Of a stretch of DNA of 64,000 bases, positions 26,180 to 35,256 are shown piece after piece. Under the pieces are notes generated by a model. The model made no database searches. It saw nothing but the letters and a program-made list of their open reading frames with translations, and had not been told where the DNA came from. Each line of letters begins with the position of its first letter. The stretch's first letter is position 1. This DNA is from an uncultured Pseudomonadales bacterium (GTDB lineage Bacteria > Pseudomonadota > Gammaproteobacteria > Pseudomonadales > Balneatricaceae), in assembly GCA_937773555.1 (NCBI GenBank), contig CALJVT010000004.1, positions 248,001 to 312,000 of the forward strand, in the 5' to 3' direction. Made by a program: the position numbers and the translations under genes.

Positions 26180-26809
26180 TTACACCTCAACTTGGTATAT
26201 GTCATCGATATCATCTAAGCCTTTGTGGCTGACATTCAAATTCTTTATCACGCCATCATTTAAACCGTATATCCAACCATGTATTTCTAGAGTTTGATTT
26301 TTTTGCCAGGCTGTTTGCACGATTTTGCTATGGGCCAAGTTAGCCACTTGCTCAACTACATTAATTTCACACATACGGTTCAGACAAGCGTCTTCGTTGT
26401 GAAAATCTTGCAACTCTTCACGATGACGCAAGAAAATATCTTTAACTGACCTTAGCCAATAGTCGCTTATACCCGCGTTAGTATTCTCCATAGCCACTTT
26501 AACACCACCACACCCATAATGACCACAAACGATAATATGCTCAACTTTAAGCACATCAACTGCATATTGAATCACTGATTGGCAGTTGAAATCGACGTGT
26601 TTGACTAAATTAGCAACATTTCGATGAACAAATAGTTCTCCAGGCAACATACCAACAATTTCATTTGCTGGAACACGACTGTCAGAACAGCCAATCCATA
26701 AATACTTTGGGGTTTGTTGTTGAGCCAGTGTAGTAAATAATTCTGGCTGTTCCTGAGCTATCTTTTTAGCCCAAGCTTTATTCATGTCTAGTAGATCTTC
26801 AATTGCCAT
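26180..26809 (-). CDS. can: Beta-class carbonic anhydrase
   Basis: The 209-residue enzyme has all zinc ligands of the beta class: Cys41 and Asp43 in GCSDSRVPANE, His97 and Cys100 in CGHYGCGGVKVAM. It interconverts carbon dioxide and bicarbonate in the cytoplasm, supplying bicarbonate for biosynthesis. Position and spacing of the ligands equal those of E. coli Can to within one residue. It is divergent from ygfA, with 149 bases between, and convergent with the GMC gene. Confidence 0.95.
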   Translation of the reverse strand: MAIEDLLDMNKAWAKKIAQEQPELFTTLAQQQTPKYLWIGCSDSRVPANEIVGMLPGELFVHRNVANLVKHVDFNCQSVIQYAVDVLKVEHIIVCGHYGCGGVKVAMENTNAGISDYWLRSVKDIFLRHREELQDFHNEDACLNRMCEINVVEQVANLAHSKIVQTAWQKNQTLEIHGWIYGLNDGVIKNLNVSHKGLDDIDDIYQVEV

Positions 26810-26958
26810 AAAATTACCCTAACAACTCCAATTAGTAAGATAAACACGATGTTACCACCCAAGGTGGTGAGAAAAAACTATGCTTTAGAAGAAAACTAGT
26901 GTGTACTAGCCAGATAATCAAAACAAGTCTTTGTTGTGTCTACTTAAGAGAATAGTTA

Positions 26959-27531
26959 ATGTCGTCTATCGATGAAAAAAAGCAGTTATTGCGCGTTCAA
27001 GCGAAACAACAAAGAGCTAAAGCATTTATTGTGGACCCATATGTGGGTAAGCAAGTGTGTGATCGATTATTAGACGCAAATATACTGCCACATGCCCAAA
27101 TCGTGGCAGTGTATTGGCCGTTAGGTGATGAGCTTGACCCTGTACCGTTGTTAAACACACTGCATTCTCTTGGGCATAGAATGGTATTACCAGTCATGCT
27201 TGGGGCCAAAAAACCACTTGTTTTTCGCACTTGGTGCCCAGGGGACGAGTTGCAAAATGCTAGCTTTGGAACCCTTGAGCCAAGTAAAGATAAAACAGAA
27301 CTAGAACCTGATGTTATTTTGGCACCTTTACTGGCCTTTGATAGTAGAGGTTTTCGCCTTGGATATGGGGGTGGATTTTATGATCGGACGTTAGAGAAAT
27401 TACGAAAAAAAAAGCGGGTATCAGTGTACGGTATTGCTTATGCTGCGCAAGAGATGGATCAGGTCATTAAGGGGCCATATGACCAGCCCCTAGACGGTAT
27501 AGTGACTGAGCTGGGTGTCACTAGATTTTAA
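26959..27531 (+). CDS. ygfA: 5-formyltetrahydrofolate cyclo-ligase family
   Basis: The 190-residue protein has the YgfA/MTHFS pattern: VAVYWPLGDELDPVPLL, ILAPLLAFDSRGFRLGYGGGFYDRTL (two pieces of the ATP and folate site), and a basic N terminus. It converts 5-formyl-THF to 5,10-methenyl-THF with ATP. In many gammaproteobacteria 6S RNA lies directly upstream, but the 149-bp gap here is too short for it and shows no such fold. The PCu(A)C gene is convergent downstream. Confidence 0.9.
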   Translation: MSSIDEKKQLLRVQAKQQRAKAFIVDPYVGKQVCDRLLDANILPHAQIVAVYWPLGDELDPVPLLNTLHSLGHRMVLPVMLGAKKPLVFRTWCPGDELQNASFGTLEPSKDKTELEPDVILAPLLAFDSRGFRLGYGGGFYDRTLEKLRKKKRVSVYGIAYAAQEMDQVIKGPYDQPLDGIVTELGVTRF

Positions 27532-27547
27532 TTTTAGGCATCAACAC

Positions 27548-27994
27548 TCAAGTTTTTGGTACCCTCACCTCTGCTGGCACTGCAACCCAACCTATACCTT
27601 CAATGTTAAACTCTAGTGTGACTTCTGATTGGTTTTTCATAGTATGTTTAAGGCCCATCAACATGGCATGCTTGCCACCTGGAGATAAGGTTAGGATAGC
27701 TCCTGGGGCAATGAGCCAACCATCTGCGACCTTTCGCATTTGCATGACATTATCAACCATGATCATGCTATGGAGTTCTGAGTGCGCACTGAAAGAAGTT
27801 CTTACAGCGACCAAGCGAAGACTAGAGTCAGTCACATTCTCAATTTCAACAAACCCTGCTGTCATATGCATCCCGGGCATGGGCTTTTTTACCCAAGCGT
27901 TAGCAAACTTAACTTGATCCGTTGCTGCTTGATTAGCATACGAGTTCGTTGACAGTATAGTCAAAGTTATCAAAAAAAATCTCATTAATTTCAT
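27548..27994 (-). CDS. Periplasmic copper chaperone, PCu(A)C family
   Basis: The 148-residue protein begins with a signal peptide (MKLMRFFLITLTILSTNSYA) and continues with a cupredoxin-like domain holding the PCu(A)C ligand set: a His and Met pair (HSMIMVDNVMQM) and a second His/Met pair in GGKHAMLMGL, the known H(M)x10Mx21HxM arrangement. Such proteins deliver Cu(I) to the CuA or CuB site of cytochrome oxidase. No oxidase gene is next to it. It is convergent with ygfA. Confidence 0.9.
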   Translation of the reverse strand: MKLMRFFLITLTILSTNSYANQAATDQVKFANAWVKKPMPGMHMTAGFVEIENVTDSSLRLVAVRTSFSAHSELHSMIMVDNVMQMRKVADGWLIAPGAILTLSPGGKHAMLMGLKHTMKNQSEVTLEFNIEGIGWVAVPAEVRVPKT

Positions 27995-28146
27995 TTCGCT
28001 GTCTATCTCATTGGTTAATACGTTTGTCTTACCATGTCAATTATATCAGCAAAAAATATCTTATAAATAGTATCAATAGAGTTATTTTAGTAATTGCGTT
28101 AAAGCTAATGTATTAGCAAACACTAAGCCTTAAGAGGATCCAAGTT

Positions 28147-28169
28147 TTATCCCCATTCGCTGTGGATAA
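28147..28169. promoter_or_regulatory. Pair of inverted DnaA boxes
   Basis: TTATCCCCA (one mismatch to TTATCCACA) and its mirror TGTGGATAA (exact consensus on the minus strand) are separated by 5 bases. A perfect 9-mer occurs by chance about once in 130 kb for both strands, so a paired arrangement is noteworthy but not proof of DnaA binding. Confidence 0.5.
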
Positions 28170-28229
28170 CTCGGTTGATAAATATTGTAAAAAAGCCTCA
28201 AAGCCAATTATATCGGCCTTGTTAACAAA

Positions 28230-28248
28230 CTGGTTAAAAAATAACCAG
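28230..28248. repeat. Perfect 7-bp hairpin CTGGTTA-AAAAA-TAACCAG
   Basis: The arms are exact and the loop is five A. It lacks a T run on either side, so it is not a clear terminator; it lies next to the GTTAAC palindrome in the noncoding gap. Confidence 0.5.
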
Positions 28249-28471
28249 CTTAAAACTTATCCTTTTAAATCAACATCTTATCAATGTCAATCTGTTAGGT
28301 TGAGATATTTTTAAGGAATTAATGGGTTTTATGCTGGGGCTTGAAAAATGTGCACAACCCGCGCTATAAGTTTCAATGAGTTAGGGATGTCAAGAACAAA
28401 TAACACAGAAAACGACAAAAAAGATGTTCTTTTTTAGCCCTAACTATTGACACTTTTTCAAAATCAACAAC

Positions 28472-29425
28472 TTACAGTTGGCGAACACGATCTTGGCCAA
28501 AGGTTAAACTTAGGATATTTTCTGCAGCTTGATTAAGGATAGTTTGGCGAGCTTGACGGCTAGCCCAGGCTGTATGTGGTGTAATAATAAGATTGTCTCT
28601 TTCTACAGCCAGCAAAGGATGGTTTTTTGGTGGCGGCTCCTGAGTTAATACATCAATACCTGCTCCCGCTATTTGGCCTTCATCCAGTGCCTTAATTAAA
28701 GCAGCCTCATTTACAATTCCACCACGGGCACAGTTTATTAATAATGCAGTATTTGGCAAAGCACAAAGCTGAGGCCAATCAATCAAGTTTGTAGTGTCTT
28801 GAGTAAGCGGGCAATGCAGAGATAGCACGTCCACTTGAGGCAACAGATCACTCATGGATATACGTCCATCACTAGGCTCTTGACCTTGCCTTGCAGCGAC
28901 CAGTACCCTCATGCCAAAAGCACGTGCTAGATTGGCAACGCCCTTACCGAGATCTCCATAACCTATAATACCCAAAGTTTTACCTGCCAAACTTTCTACT
29001 GGGTAGTCTAACATGCAAAATTGGGCACTATCGCTCCACTCACCGTTATTGATTAAGCGCCTATAACTGAGCATTCGAGTACTTAGGCTAAGCATCAACA
29101 TTAAGCAATGCTGTGCCACTGAATCTACCCCATATGCTCGACAATTTTGTACGCTAATACCAAACTTTTTAGCCGCTTTAACATCGATGTTATTAACCCC
29201 GGTGGCCAGCACAATAATGTGTTTTAGCTGGGGTAATTGGGAAAAGTGTTTGGCGCCTAAGTCAACCTTATTAACTAAGGCAATATGGGCGCCCGCTAGG
29301 CGCGCAACGATCTCACCTGGCTGAGTATGTTGATGGCAGCGCAGATTGCCAACAGCCACTTGGATGACCTTAAAATTAAGGTCTCCAGGGCCTAGCGTTG
29401 CGCCATCTAACAGCACTGCATCCAT
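28472..29425 (-). CDS. D-2-hydroxyacid dehydrogenase (glycerate/hydroxypyruvate reductase-like)
   Basis: The 317-residue NAD(P)-dependent protein has the Rossmann motif GIIGYGDLGKGVANLARAFGM at about 153-173, the catalytic arginine and glutamate regions (INCARGGIVNE, GAGIDVLTQEPP) and the histidine in ITPHTAWAS. It reduces a 2-keto acid such as hydroxypyruvate or glyoxylate; which one is not visible. AGGAG precedes the ATG. It follows bamC on the same strand, 26 bases downstream of its stop, and is probably on the same transcript. Confidence 0.88.
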   Translation of the reverse strand: MDAVLLDGATLGPGDLNFKVIQVAVGNLRCHQHTQPGEIVARLAGAHIALVNKVDLGAKHFSQLPQLKHIIVLATGVNNIDVKAAKKFGISVQNCRAYGVDSVAQHCLMLMLSLSTRMLSYRRLINNGEWSDSAQFCMLDYPVESLAGKTLGIIGYGDLGKGVANLARAFGMRVLVAARQGQEPSDGRISMSDLLPQVDVLSLHCPLTQDTTNLIDWPQLCALPNTALLINCARGGIVNEAALIKALDEGQIAGAGIDVLTQEPPPKNHPLLAVERDNLIITPHTAWASRQARQTILNQAAENILSLTFGQDRVRQL

Positions 29426-29451
29426 GCCTTATAACTCCTGTAATGAGTATT

Positions 29452-30813
29452 TTATCGAACCAACTGTTGCTGCAAGTCCCAAAGAATCTCTTCTGCATAA
29501 ACTTTAGCAGCAGGCAGTCCTTGGTTGTCTAATACTTGTAAGTAAACGCTAGTTAACGTTTCTTCAAAGCTTAACTGAAATTGGCCCACAAAGGTGTATT
29601 CGCCAGTGTCGCTGGTGTCGCCCTGATCCTTGTCTTCGAATACATAAATCACCTCCCCTCCTAACCATACCTTAAAGCCCTTTTTATCTGCTAGGCTCTC
29701 TTCCTCTTTCGCTAGGTTTGGATTAGATGAGTAAATAGGACGATCACTTATTGTCGCCTCAGCCTCATTACCACCCAACAGGGCGAGATTGATGGTTACA
29801 CCAGGTTTCCTAGTGCTGCCACCATGAAGGCCTTTGAACCAACTCCACATTCCACCGGTATTGGCGCTAGTCTCCTGAAACGTTCGCAAGTGACTTGTAT
29901 GGGTAAAATAAACTTTTTTTGCAGTTTCGTCATAACTGCCAACATCAAAAGAAGACATAGCCGCAACAACCATTGGTAAAGCCTTGTTATAGTTTATGCT
30001 AAGCTGCACCAGCGGTTGTCCATATTGATCTTTACCTAATAAAGGTGCTTGGTATTGCAAACTCGCGTCATCAGTTTTTTGAGCCACTTGGGCTGTGTGG
30101 CTTAGGTAACGCAGCAATTCAAACGTAATCTCAGACTCATTAGCTAGCGCACGGCCTGCCTCTTGCCAATCTAATGGTTTTTTTTGTTGTATTTCTAACT
30201 GAGTAAATTGCAAAAAATTCAAAGACAGTTCAACCCGATTTTTTAGCGTTTCATTTAACTCTACTTTAACTCGGCCATAAGCAATATTATCGTCAGATTT
30301 AGACAAACTTCTAATCCAACGACTGATAAAGTCATCGGCAGGCCCTTTATTTGACAAAGAAAACCACTCAGTCTCAATCACTTTAGGGCCAGAGATAGTA
30401 TCTAAAGCAATGCCCTGATTAGACCAAAACTGTGCTACTTGCCCTTGTACCTTGGTTAGGCTGCCAGCTACGCTAATACGTTTTAAATTTGCTCCACCAG
30501 TAAAATATGCAGAATCGCTTCCTGCTTCAGCAAACACAAAATCTGGTCGCGGCGCAGATTCAATTCCTGTGGATTGACCCACCAGTTGAGCAGCAGGTAT
30601 AGTGAGTAGGTCGTTCTGAACTTGATCGTCATTTAAACCTTGAGGTACAACAATACGATCGATAACCTTAGATGTTGCATAATCTAAGCTTTTATTTCTT
30701 AGGATGCTGTCACCATCTTCACTAACTAAGGGGTTTCCAGAACAGGAAGTCAGCACTATAGTTGCTAAAAATAATCCGAAAGTACGCGTAAATCCAAAAC
30801 CTTGTTGTTTCAA
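29452..30813 (-). CDS. bamC: Outer-membrane assembly lipoprotein BamC
   Basis: The 453-residue protein has a lipoprotein signal with lipobox LTSC, modified cysteine C24, then a long unstructured stretch (DRIVVPQGL) and two helix-grip domains. BamC is the accessory lipoprotein of the BAM complex that folds outer-membrane proteins. It is clearly longer than the E. coli protein (344). In Escherichia and Pseudomonas it lies directly after dapA; here its upstream neighbour is a divergent bcp gene, and dapA is 12 kb away. Both domains are weakly conserved in the family, so the call relies on the N-terminal part and length. Confidence 0.8.
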   Translation of the reverse strand: MKQQGFGFTRTFGLFLATIVLTSCSGNPLVSEDGDSILRNKSLDYATSKVIDRIVVPQGLNDDQVQNDLLTIPAAQLVGQSTGIESAPRPDFVFAEAGSDSAYFTGGANLKRISVAGSLTKVQGQVAQFWSNQGIALDTISGPKVIETEWFSLSNKGPADDFISRWIRSLSKSDDNIAYGRVKVELNETLKNRVELSLNFLQFTQLEIQQKKPLDWQEAGRALANESEITFELLRYLSHTAQVAQKTDDASLQYQAPLLGKDQYGQPLVQLSINYNKALPMVVAAMSSFDVGSYDETAKKVYFTHTSHLRTFQETSANTGGMWSWFKGLHGGSTRKPGVTINLALLGGNEAEATISDRPIYSSNPNLAKEEESLADKKGFKVWLGGEVIYVFEDKDQGDTSDTGEYTFVGQFQLSFEETLTSVYLQVLDNQGLPAAKVYAEEILWDLQQQLVR

Positions 30814-30880
30814 AATGTCGTCCAGTTGTTTAAGATGTCACAAAAATTATATTATAACACTTTTAATTGAGACTACCCAT

Positions 30881-31354
30881 ATGAGCCTTACTATTGGACA
30901 ACCCGTACCCTACTTAACAGCCCCAGCCACAAGCCAAACTGAATTTAATTTAGATCAATTAAAAGGCCAATTTTTTGTGCTGTATTTTTATCCAAAAGAC
31001 GATACTCCCGGATGCACTACTGAAGGACATGATTTTAACAACTTACTGAGTGAATTCGAACAGCTCAATTGTAAAATATTTGGTATTTCAAGAGACTCTA
31101 TTAAAAAGCACGAAAATTTTAAAGCCAAACAAGGCTATAACTTTGAACTAATTAGTGATGAAAGCGAAGCATTATGCCAACTGTTTAATGTAATCAAGCT
31201 AAAAAAGCTATACGGCAAAGAGTACTTGGGAATTGATCGAAGTACCTTTTTGATTAATTCTGAAGGTGTTTTAGTACAAGAGTGGCGTGCCGTAAAAGTT
31301 CCTCAGCACGCTCAGATGGTTTTAGACTGCCTCAGCCAGATAACAGCTTCTTAG
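30881..31354 (+). CDS. bcp: Thioredoxin-dependent thiol peroxidase (BCP-type peroxiredoxin)
   Basis: The 157-residue peroxiredoxin has its peroxidatic Cys45 in YPKDDTPGCTTEG, and an Arg in the DRSTFLI region. The start at 30881 (MSLTIG) was chosen because family members begin there; the frame is open further upstream but has no sensible N terminus. The E. coli resolving Cys50 is histidine here, as in other 1-Cys-like members; Cys66 and Cys95 remain as possible partners. It reduces peroxides using thioredoxin. It overlaps the convergent perM gene by 23 bases and is divergent from bamC. Confidence 0.9.
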   Translation: MSLTIGQPVPYLTAPATSQTEFNLDQLKGQFFVLYFYPKDDTPGCTTEGHDFNNLLSEFEQLNCKIFGISRDSIKKHENFKAKQGYNFELISDESEALCQLFNVIKLKKLYGKEYLGIDRSTFLINSEGVLVQEWRAVKVPQHAQMVLDCLSQITAS

Positions 31355-32390
31355 GCCAGGCATTCATTACGGCTTTAAGTAATGTTGCCAAAGGAATGGC
31401 AAAGAACACACCCCAGAGGCCCCAGAGACTGCCGAAAAACAATACGGCAACAATGATGGCCACTGGGTGCAAGTTAACTGCTTCTGAAAACAATAAAGGC
31501 ACAAGCACATTGCCATCGAGGGCTTGGATAATGCCATAGACGATAATTAGAGTATAAAATTCTGTAGACACGCCCCACTGCACGTAGCCAATTAATGCCA
31601 CAGGAATAGTTACCAGCGTCGCTCCTATGTATGGAATCAGCACCGACAAACCTACAACCATAGCTAATAAAGCTGCATAATCCAGCCCTAACCACAAAAA
31701 GGCAACGTATGTAGCACTTCCTACAATGCCAATCTCGACCACTTTGCCTCGGACGTAATTAGCAATTTGTTGATCCATTTCAAGCCATACATGGCTTAAT
31801 ACATTGCGCTCAGTAGGTAAAAATGCAGTTAGCCAAAGCACCATCATATGGCCATCTTTGAGAAAGAAAAACACTAATATTGGCACTAATACCAGATACA
31901 CTAACCAAGTGAGCGACTGGCCAATAGACGCCAAGGAAAAGGACACTAAGAGCTGTCCAGCATTACCTATCTCTGCCATCGCAGCATCAGATAATTGTTT
32001 AATTTGATCAGCATTAACCAATTCAGGGTATTGTTGTGGTAACAACATAAACAAGCCCCTCAGTTTTTCTAGCATTAGTGGTAAATCACCAAGTAAATCA
32101 GTTGCTTGGTACCATAACAAAGGTAATAGAACAAAAATAAAAGCCATAAGTAACGCTATAAATAGACTATAAATGCCCCAAACTGCAGGCAAGTGATTAA
32201 CCCCAAAGCGTTCCAACCACTCTACTAGACCCAGCGTCAAATATGCCAGTATCATACTTGCGAAAACTGGAGCCAAAGTAGAGCCAAACATCAAAATTGA
32301 AGCTAAACCAACCGCTAAAAGAACCACCAGTAGCAGTGCCTGTTCATCAGCAAAAAAGTGGTCCAACCAAGCGCGAAATACTTTAAACAT
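31332..32390 (-). CDS. perM: AI-2E-family transporter (PerM-like permease)
   Basis: The 352-residue membrane protein has about eight hydrophobic segments and matches the UPF0118/AI-2E family, with the conserved GATLVTIPVALIGYVQWG and VLVPLLFSEAVNLHPVAIIVAVL near the C terminus. Family members have been linked to autoinducer-2 export or Na/H antiport; PerM itself has no settled substrate. It lies between tusA and bcp, as in Pseudomonas. Its end overlaps bcp by 23 bases. The tusA stop is 8 bases from its start. Confidence 0.85.
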   Translation of the reverse strand: MFKVFRAWLDHFFADEQALLLVVLLAVGLASILMFGSTLAPVFASMILAYLTLGLVEWLERFGVNHLPAVWGIYSLFIALLMAFIFVLLPLLWYQATDLLGDLPLMLEKLRGLFMLLPQQYPELVNADQIKQLSDAAMAEIGNAGQLLVSFSLASIGQSLTWLVYLVLVPILVFFFLKDGHMMVLWLTAFLPTERNVLSHVWLEMDQQIANYVRGKVVEIGIVGSATYVAFLWLGLDYAALLAMVVGLSVLIPYIGATLVTIPVALIGYVQWGVSTEFYTLIIVYGIIQALDGNVLVPLLFSEAVNLHPVAIIVAVLFFGSLWGLWGVFFAIPLATLLKAVMNAWPKKLLSG

Positions 32391-32398
32391 GTGTTATC

Positions 32399-32674
32399 CT
32401 AAATTCTCTTTTCAATGAGATAATGATAAACGTTATCAATACATTCATTCTGATGTAAATGGTGACCAGTCAATCGTGTCCACGCTGCAAAGTCCCTTTG
32501 CGAACCAGCATCTGTTGCTAGCACTTTAAGCTTTTCGCCCACTTTTAACTGGCTTAAAGCTCGCTTCGCTTTTAATAGCGGTAAAGGACATTGTAAACCC
32601 TGAGTATCCAGCAGCTGGTGTCCGAGTGTTGCGTCCAATGTCGTATCATTATACATATCAAATCTCATCTTCAT
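32399..32674 (-). CDS. tusA: TusA-family sulfurtransferase
   Basis: The 91-residue protein contains the CPxP hallmark LDTQGLQCPLPLLKAKRAL, whose cysteine carries a persulfide, and the following beta strand GEKLKVLATDAGSQRD. TusA relays sulfur for 2-thiouridine in tRNA and other cofactors. The start could be either of two methionines (32674 or 32656). It overlaps no gene and sits between perM and the divergent bepA gene, whose start is 16 bases away. Confidence 0.9.
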   Translation of the reverse strand: MKMRFDMYNDTTLDATLGHQLLDTQGLQCPLPLLKAKRALSQLKVGEKLKVLATDAGSQRDFAAWTRLTGHHLHQNECIDNVYHYLIEKRI

Positions 32675-32689
32675 TAAAAGGAATTCTCA

Positions 32690-34195
32690 ATGAAAGGAAA
32701 CATTATAGGTCAAGCGGACCTTCAGTCCTATCTATCGTTGGGATATTTTATGAATTCCTTAGCAAGGACTATCTGTTTAGCGTTGGTGATATTGGCAATT
32801 CCCGTCCAAACAGCTGCAGCTAAAAACTTACCAGTAATTAATATTCATAGCTCTAATGACATGAGCCTAGAAGATGAGTACCAACTTGGCAACATTATTG
32901 CTAGCAGCATCCGTAAACAACTTCCACTTTGGAATGATCTAGCAGCCCTAAAATTTATTAAAGACCTCACTCAGCCATTGATTAGTCGGAGCCAACTTAG
33001 CAATAAAAATACCCAAATTTTTCTAATACATGATGGCAAAATTAATGCTTTTGCCGCTCCTGGCGGAATTATTGGCATCAATACTGGGTTAATACAGCAA
33101 GCAGGTTCTGTAGACGAATTAGTAGCTGTACTTGCCCACGAAGTAGCTCACCTTAGTTTACGCCATTACGTGCAAACCCAAGCCCAAGAAAAAGCTCAAG
33201 CGCCCCTTTACTTAGGTGCTTTCATAGCATCTATATGGCTTGCAGGAAACATAAATGATGACATAGGAGAAGCTGGCATCTACGCCACTCAATCTGCTCT
33301 TCAGCGAAACCAACTAAGCTACAGCCGCCGTCACGAAAGAGAAGCAGACCGAATTGGTTTTGATTTAATGTATCAAAGCCCTTTTGATGTAACCCATATG
33401 CAGCGCTTATTACAACGTTTGCAATCACCTTACGTTAAGGATTCTCCTCAGTGGGAATGGGCCCGCAGCCACCCAATCAATAGTGAACGAGTAGCGGATA
33501 TTAGCCAGCGTATTTTAATTTCCCAGCAGAGCCAGACCGAACATGGTTTTGATTTAGGCTTTGACTTGTTAAAAATTTACCAAACGATGACTCTATCAGG
33601 CCTTACCTCACCCTCGGTCAACCAACTAATGCAAAAGTTCGACCCACTGACCAACCATTACAGTACCTTAATTGCATTTTCTGAGGCTCTGATTAACCAA
33701 AATTCCGGCAAGTTAGTTTTAGCTAACCAACAATTAAAGGACTTAGCATTAAAACAACCTAATGCCACATTGATTTGGTATAGCTGGATGCAGAGCTTAT
33801 TAACTCAGAAGCAGGCCCAAACAGTATTAAAGCAATTAACACTAAGAAAACTTAATCGCCGTGATAATAGTTTGTCGTTATGGATCAAAGCGCTCGCCCT
33901 ACGCCAAAATATTCAACCAAGGGCTGCTGTTGATGTTTTATTAGCCCTATTAGATGACCACCCCACATGGATTTTAGGATGGCGCACGCTTGCTGAATGG
34001 GGCGCAGAAGACCAGCGCTTACAACTTAATCACATGGCCCAGTCCCGCTGGCACTTATTGCGCGGGGAAGCAAAACTGGCGCTTAAACAGGCACAATACG
34101 CCAGTCAGCAGCAGCCTGATAGTCAAGCAGGCTCAGTGTTAGAACAACAGCAAGAGGCCTTAAAGCTTCTAGCTGATCAAGCGCGGTTTAATTAG
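32690..34195 (+). CDS. bepA: M48 metalloprotease with TPR repeats (BepA/YfgC)
   Basis: The protein has the zinc site [10 protein letters not shown] at about residue 149-158, with the third ligand glutamate in [10 protein letters not shown], and a C-terminal TPR region (about 350-500). BepA degrades misassembled outer-membrane proteins and helps LptD fold in the periplasm. Two starts are possible: 32690, with AGGA before it, and 32750, where [24 protein letters not shown] gives a normal signal peptide. I favour 32750 for the mature secreted form. The end overlaps nadA by 8 bases. Confidence 0.88.
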   Translation: MKGNIIGQADLQSYLSLGYFMNSLARTICLALVILAIPVQTAAAKNLPVINIHSSNDMSLEDEYQLGNIIASSIRKQLPLWNDLAALKFIKDLTQPLISRSQLSNKNTQIFLIHDGKINAFAAPGGIIGINTGLIQQAGSVDELVAVLAHEVAHLSLRHYVQTQAQEKAQAPLYLGAFIASIWLAGNINDDIGEAGIYATQSALQRNQLSYSRRHEREADRIGFDLMYQSPFDVTHMQRLLQRLQSPYVKDSPQWEWARSHPINSERVADISQRILISQQSQTEHGFDLGFDLLKIYQTMTLSGLTSPSVNQLMQKFDPLTNHYSTLIAFSEALINQNSGKLVLANQQLKDLALKQPNATLIWYSWMQSLLTQKQAQTVLKQLTLRKLNRRDNSLSLWIKALALRQNIQPRAAVDVLLALLDDHPTWILGWRTLAEWGAEDQRLQLNHMAQSRWHLLRGEAKLALKQAQYASQQQPDSQAGSVLEQQQEALKLLADQARFN

Positions 34196-35255
34196 TTGCT
34201 GCAAAGTCCATGAGTCGTTGTAATGGCTTTAACGCCCGCTCCTGCAATCCTGCATCAATGACAATTTCATTCGTCCCAAACAACAATACCTGCTCTATTT
34301 TATCTAGATCATTCATTGCCATCCAAGGACAGTGAGCACAGCTTCGGCAGGTTGCACTATTTCCAGCCGTCGGGGCTTCCATTAGCATTTTGTCTGGGGC
34401 CGCCTGTTGCATTTTATAAAAAATGCCACGATCTGTTGCTACAATAAATTCTTTATTAGGCATCTCTTGTGCAGCTTTAATTAGCTGAGTGGTAGAGCCA
34501 ACAAAGTCTGCAATCTCCACCATCGCATAAGAAGACTCAGGGTGGACCAATACTGCGGCATTAGGATAAACCTGCTTCAGCTGCTGTACACCAATAACTT
34601 TAAACTCATCATGGACTATGCACGAACCCTGCCACAGTAGCATTTCAGTGCCAGTTTGTTTCGCTATATAGCGTCCTAAATGCTGGTCTGGCCCCCATAT
34701 TATGGGTTTACCCTCTGAGGCCAAATGCTCCATTAACTTTACCGCAATGCCCGAAGTAACCACCCAGTCTGCACGTGCTTTAACGGCTGCAGACGTGTTG
34801 GCATAAACAACAACAGTATGATCAGGATACGCATCACAGAAGGCTGTAAACTCTTCAGCAGGACAGCCAATATCAAGAGAGCAAGTGGCCTCTAAAGTGG
34901 GCACCAGCACTCGTTTTGTAGGGCTAAGAATTTTCGCAGTCTCACCCATAAAGTGAACGCCTGCCACAATTAAAGTAGATGATAAAGAGTGATTGCCAAA
35001 ACGTGCCATTTCTAGGGAATCGGATACACAACCCCCTGTTTCTTCTGCTAACTCTTGGACTAGAGCATCAGTATAATAATGGGCTACTAAGGTTGCATCT
35101 TGCTGCTTAAGCAAACGTTTAATGCGTTGCTTTTGTGCGCCTACATCTTGTCCACTCGACATCGCTTGTAAATGCTCATGAGCTAGGTGTTCTTGCACCA
35201 GCACTCTTGCTGCAATCTGTTTTTGACTCATCATCAAGGCAGCACTTTGAGACAT
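34188..35255 (-). CDS. nadA: Quinolinate synthase A
   Basis: The 355-residue enzyme matches Nad[25 protein letters not shown], the triple domain repeats [12 protein letters not shown] and [12 protein letters not shown], and the C-terminal [13 protein letters not shown] with its cluster-binding cysteines. It condenses iminoaspartate and DHAP to quinolinate on a [4Fe-4S] cluster for NAD synthesis. Its start is one base after the cpoB stop, so it is the last gene of the Tol-Pal transcript. It overlaps the convergent bepA gene by 8 bases. No nadB or nadC is in the window. Confidence 0.94.
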   Translation of the reverse strand: MSQSAALMMSQKQIAARVLVQEHLAHEHLQAMSSGQDVGAQKQRIKRLLKQQDATLVAHYYTDALVQELAEETGGCVSDSLEMARFGNHSLSSTLIVAGVHFMGETAKILSPTKRVLVPTLEATCSLDIGCPAEEFTAFCDAYPDHTVVVYANTSAAVKARADWVVTSGIAVKLMEHLASEGKPIIWGPDQHLGRYIAKQTGTEMLLWQGSCIVHDEFKVIGVQQLKQVYPNAAVLVHPESSYAMVEIADFVGSTTQLIKAAQEMPNKEFIVATDRGIFYKMQQAAPDKMLMEAPTAGNSATCRSCAHCPWMAMNDLDKIEQVLLFGTNEIVIDAGLQERALKPLQRLMDFAATN

Positions 35256-35256
35256 G

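Larger units (their letters stand above)
27995..28471. other. 476-bp AT-rich gap with paired DnaA boxes and hairpin
   Basis: No credible coding region is found between the copper chaperone and the 2-hydroxyacid dehydrogenase genes, both on the minus strand. It contains a near-perfect DnaA box (TTATCCCCA, 28147-28155), a perfect one on the opposite strand (TGTGGATAA, 28161-28169), and a weaker one (TGTGCACAA, 28349-28357). There is also a GTTAAC palindrome at 28219-28228 and a 7-bp hairpin at 28230-28248, plus several A and T tracts. It may be a DnaA-binding or titration site, or a regulatory region. Confidence 0.45.

Noticed and set aside
26810-26958. 6S RNA gene upstream of ygfA
   Set aside because: The gap is only 149 bases and I could not find the long, bulged hairpin of 6S RNA. 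A small stem (26853-26867) is present but too short.
27995-28471. Chromosome origin oriC
   Set aside because: Only two good DnaA boxes, few GATC sites, and no dnaA, dnaN, mnmG or gyrB nearby; kept as a DnaA-box finding instead.
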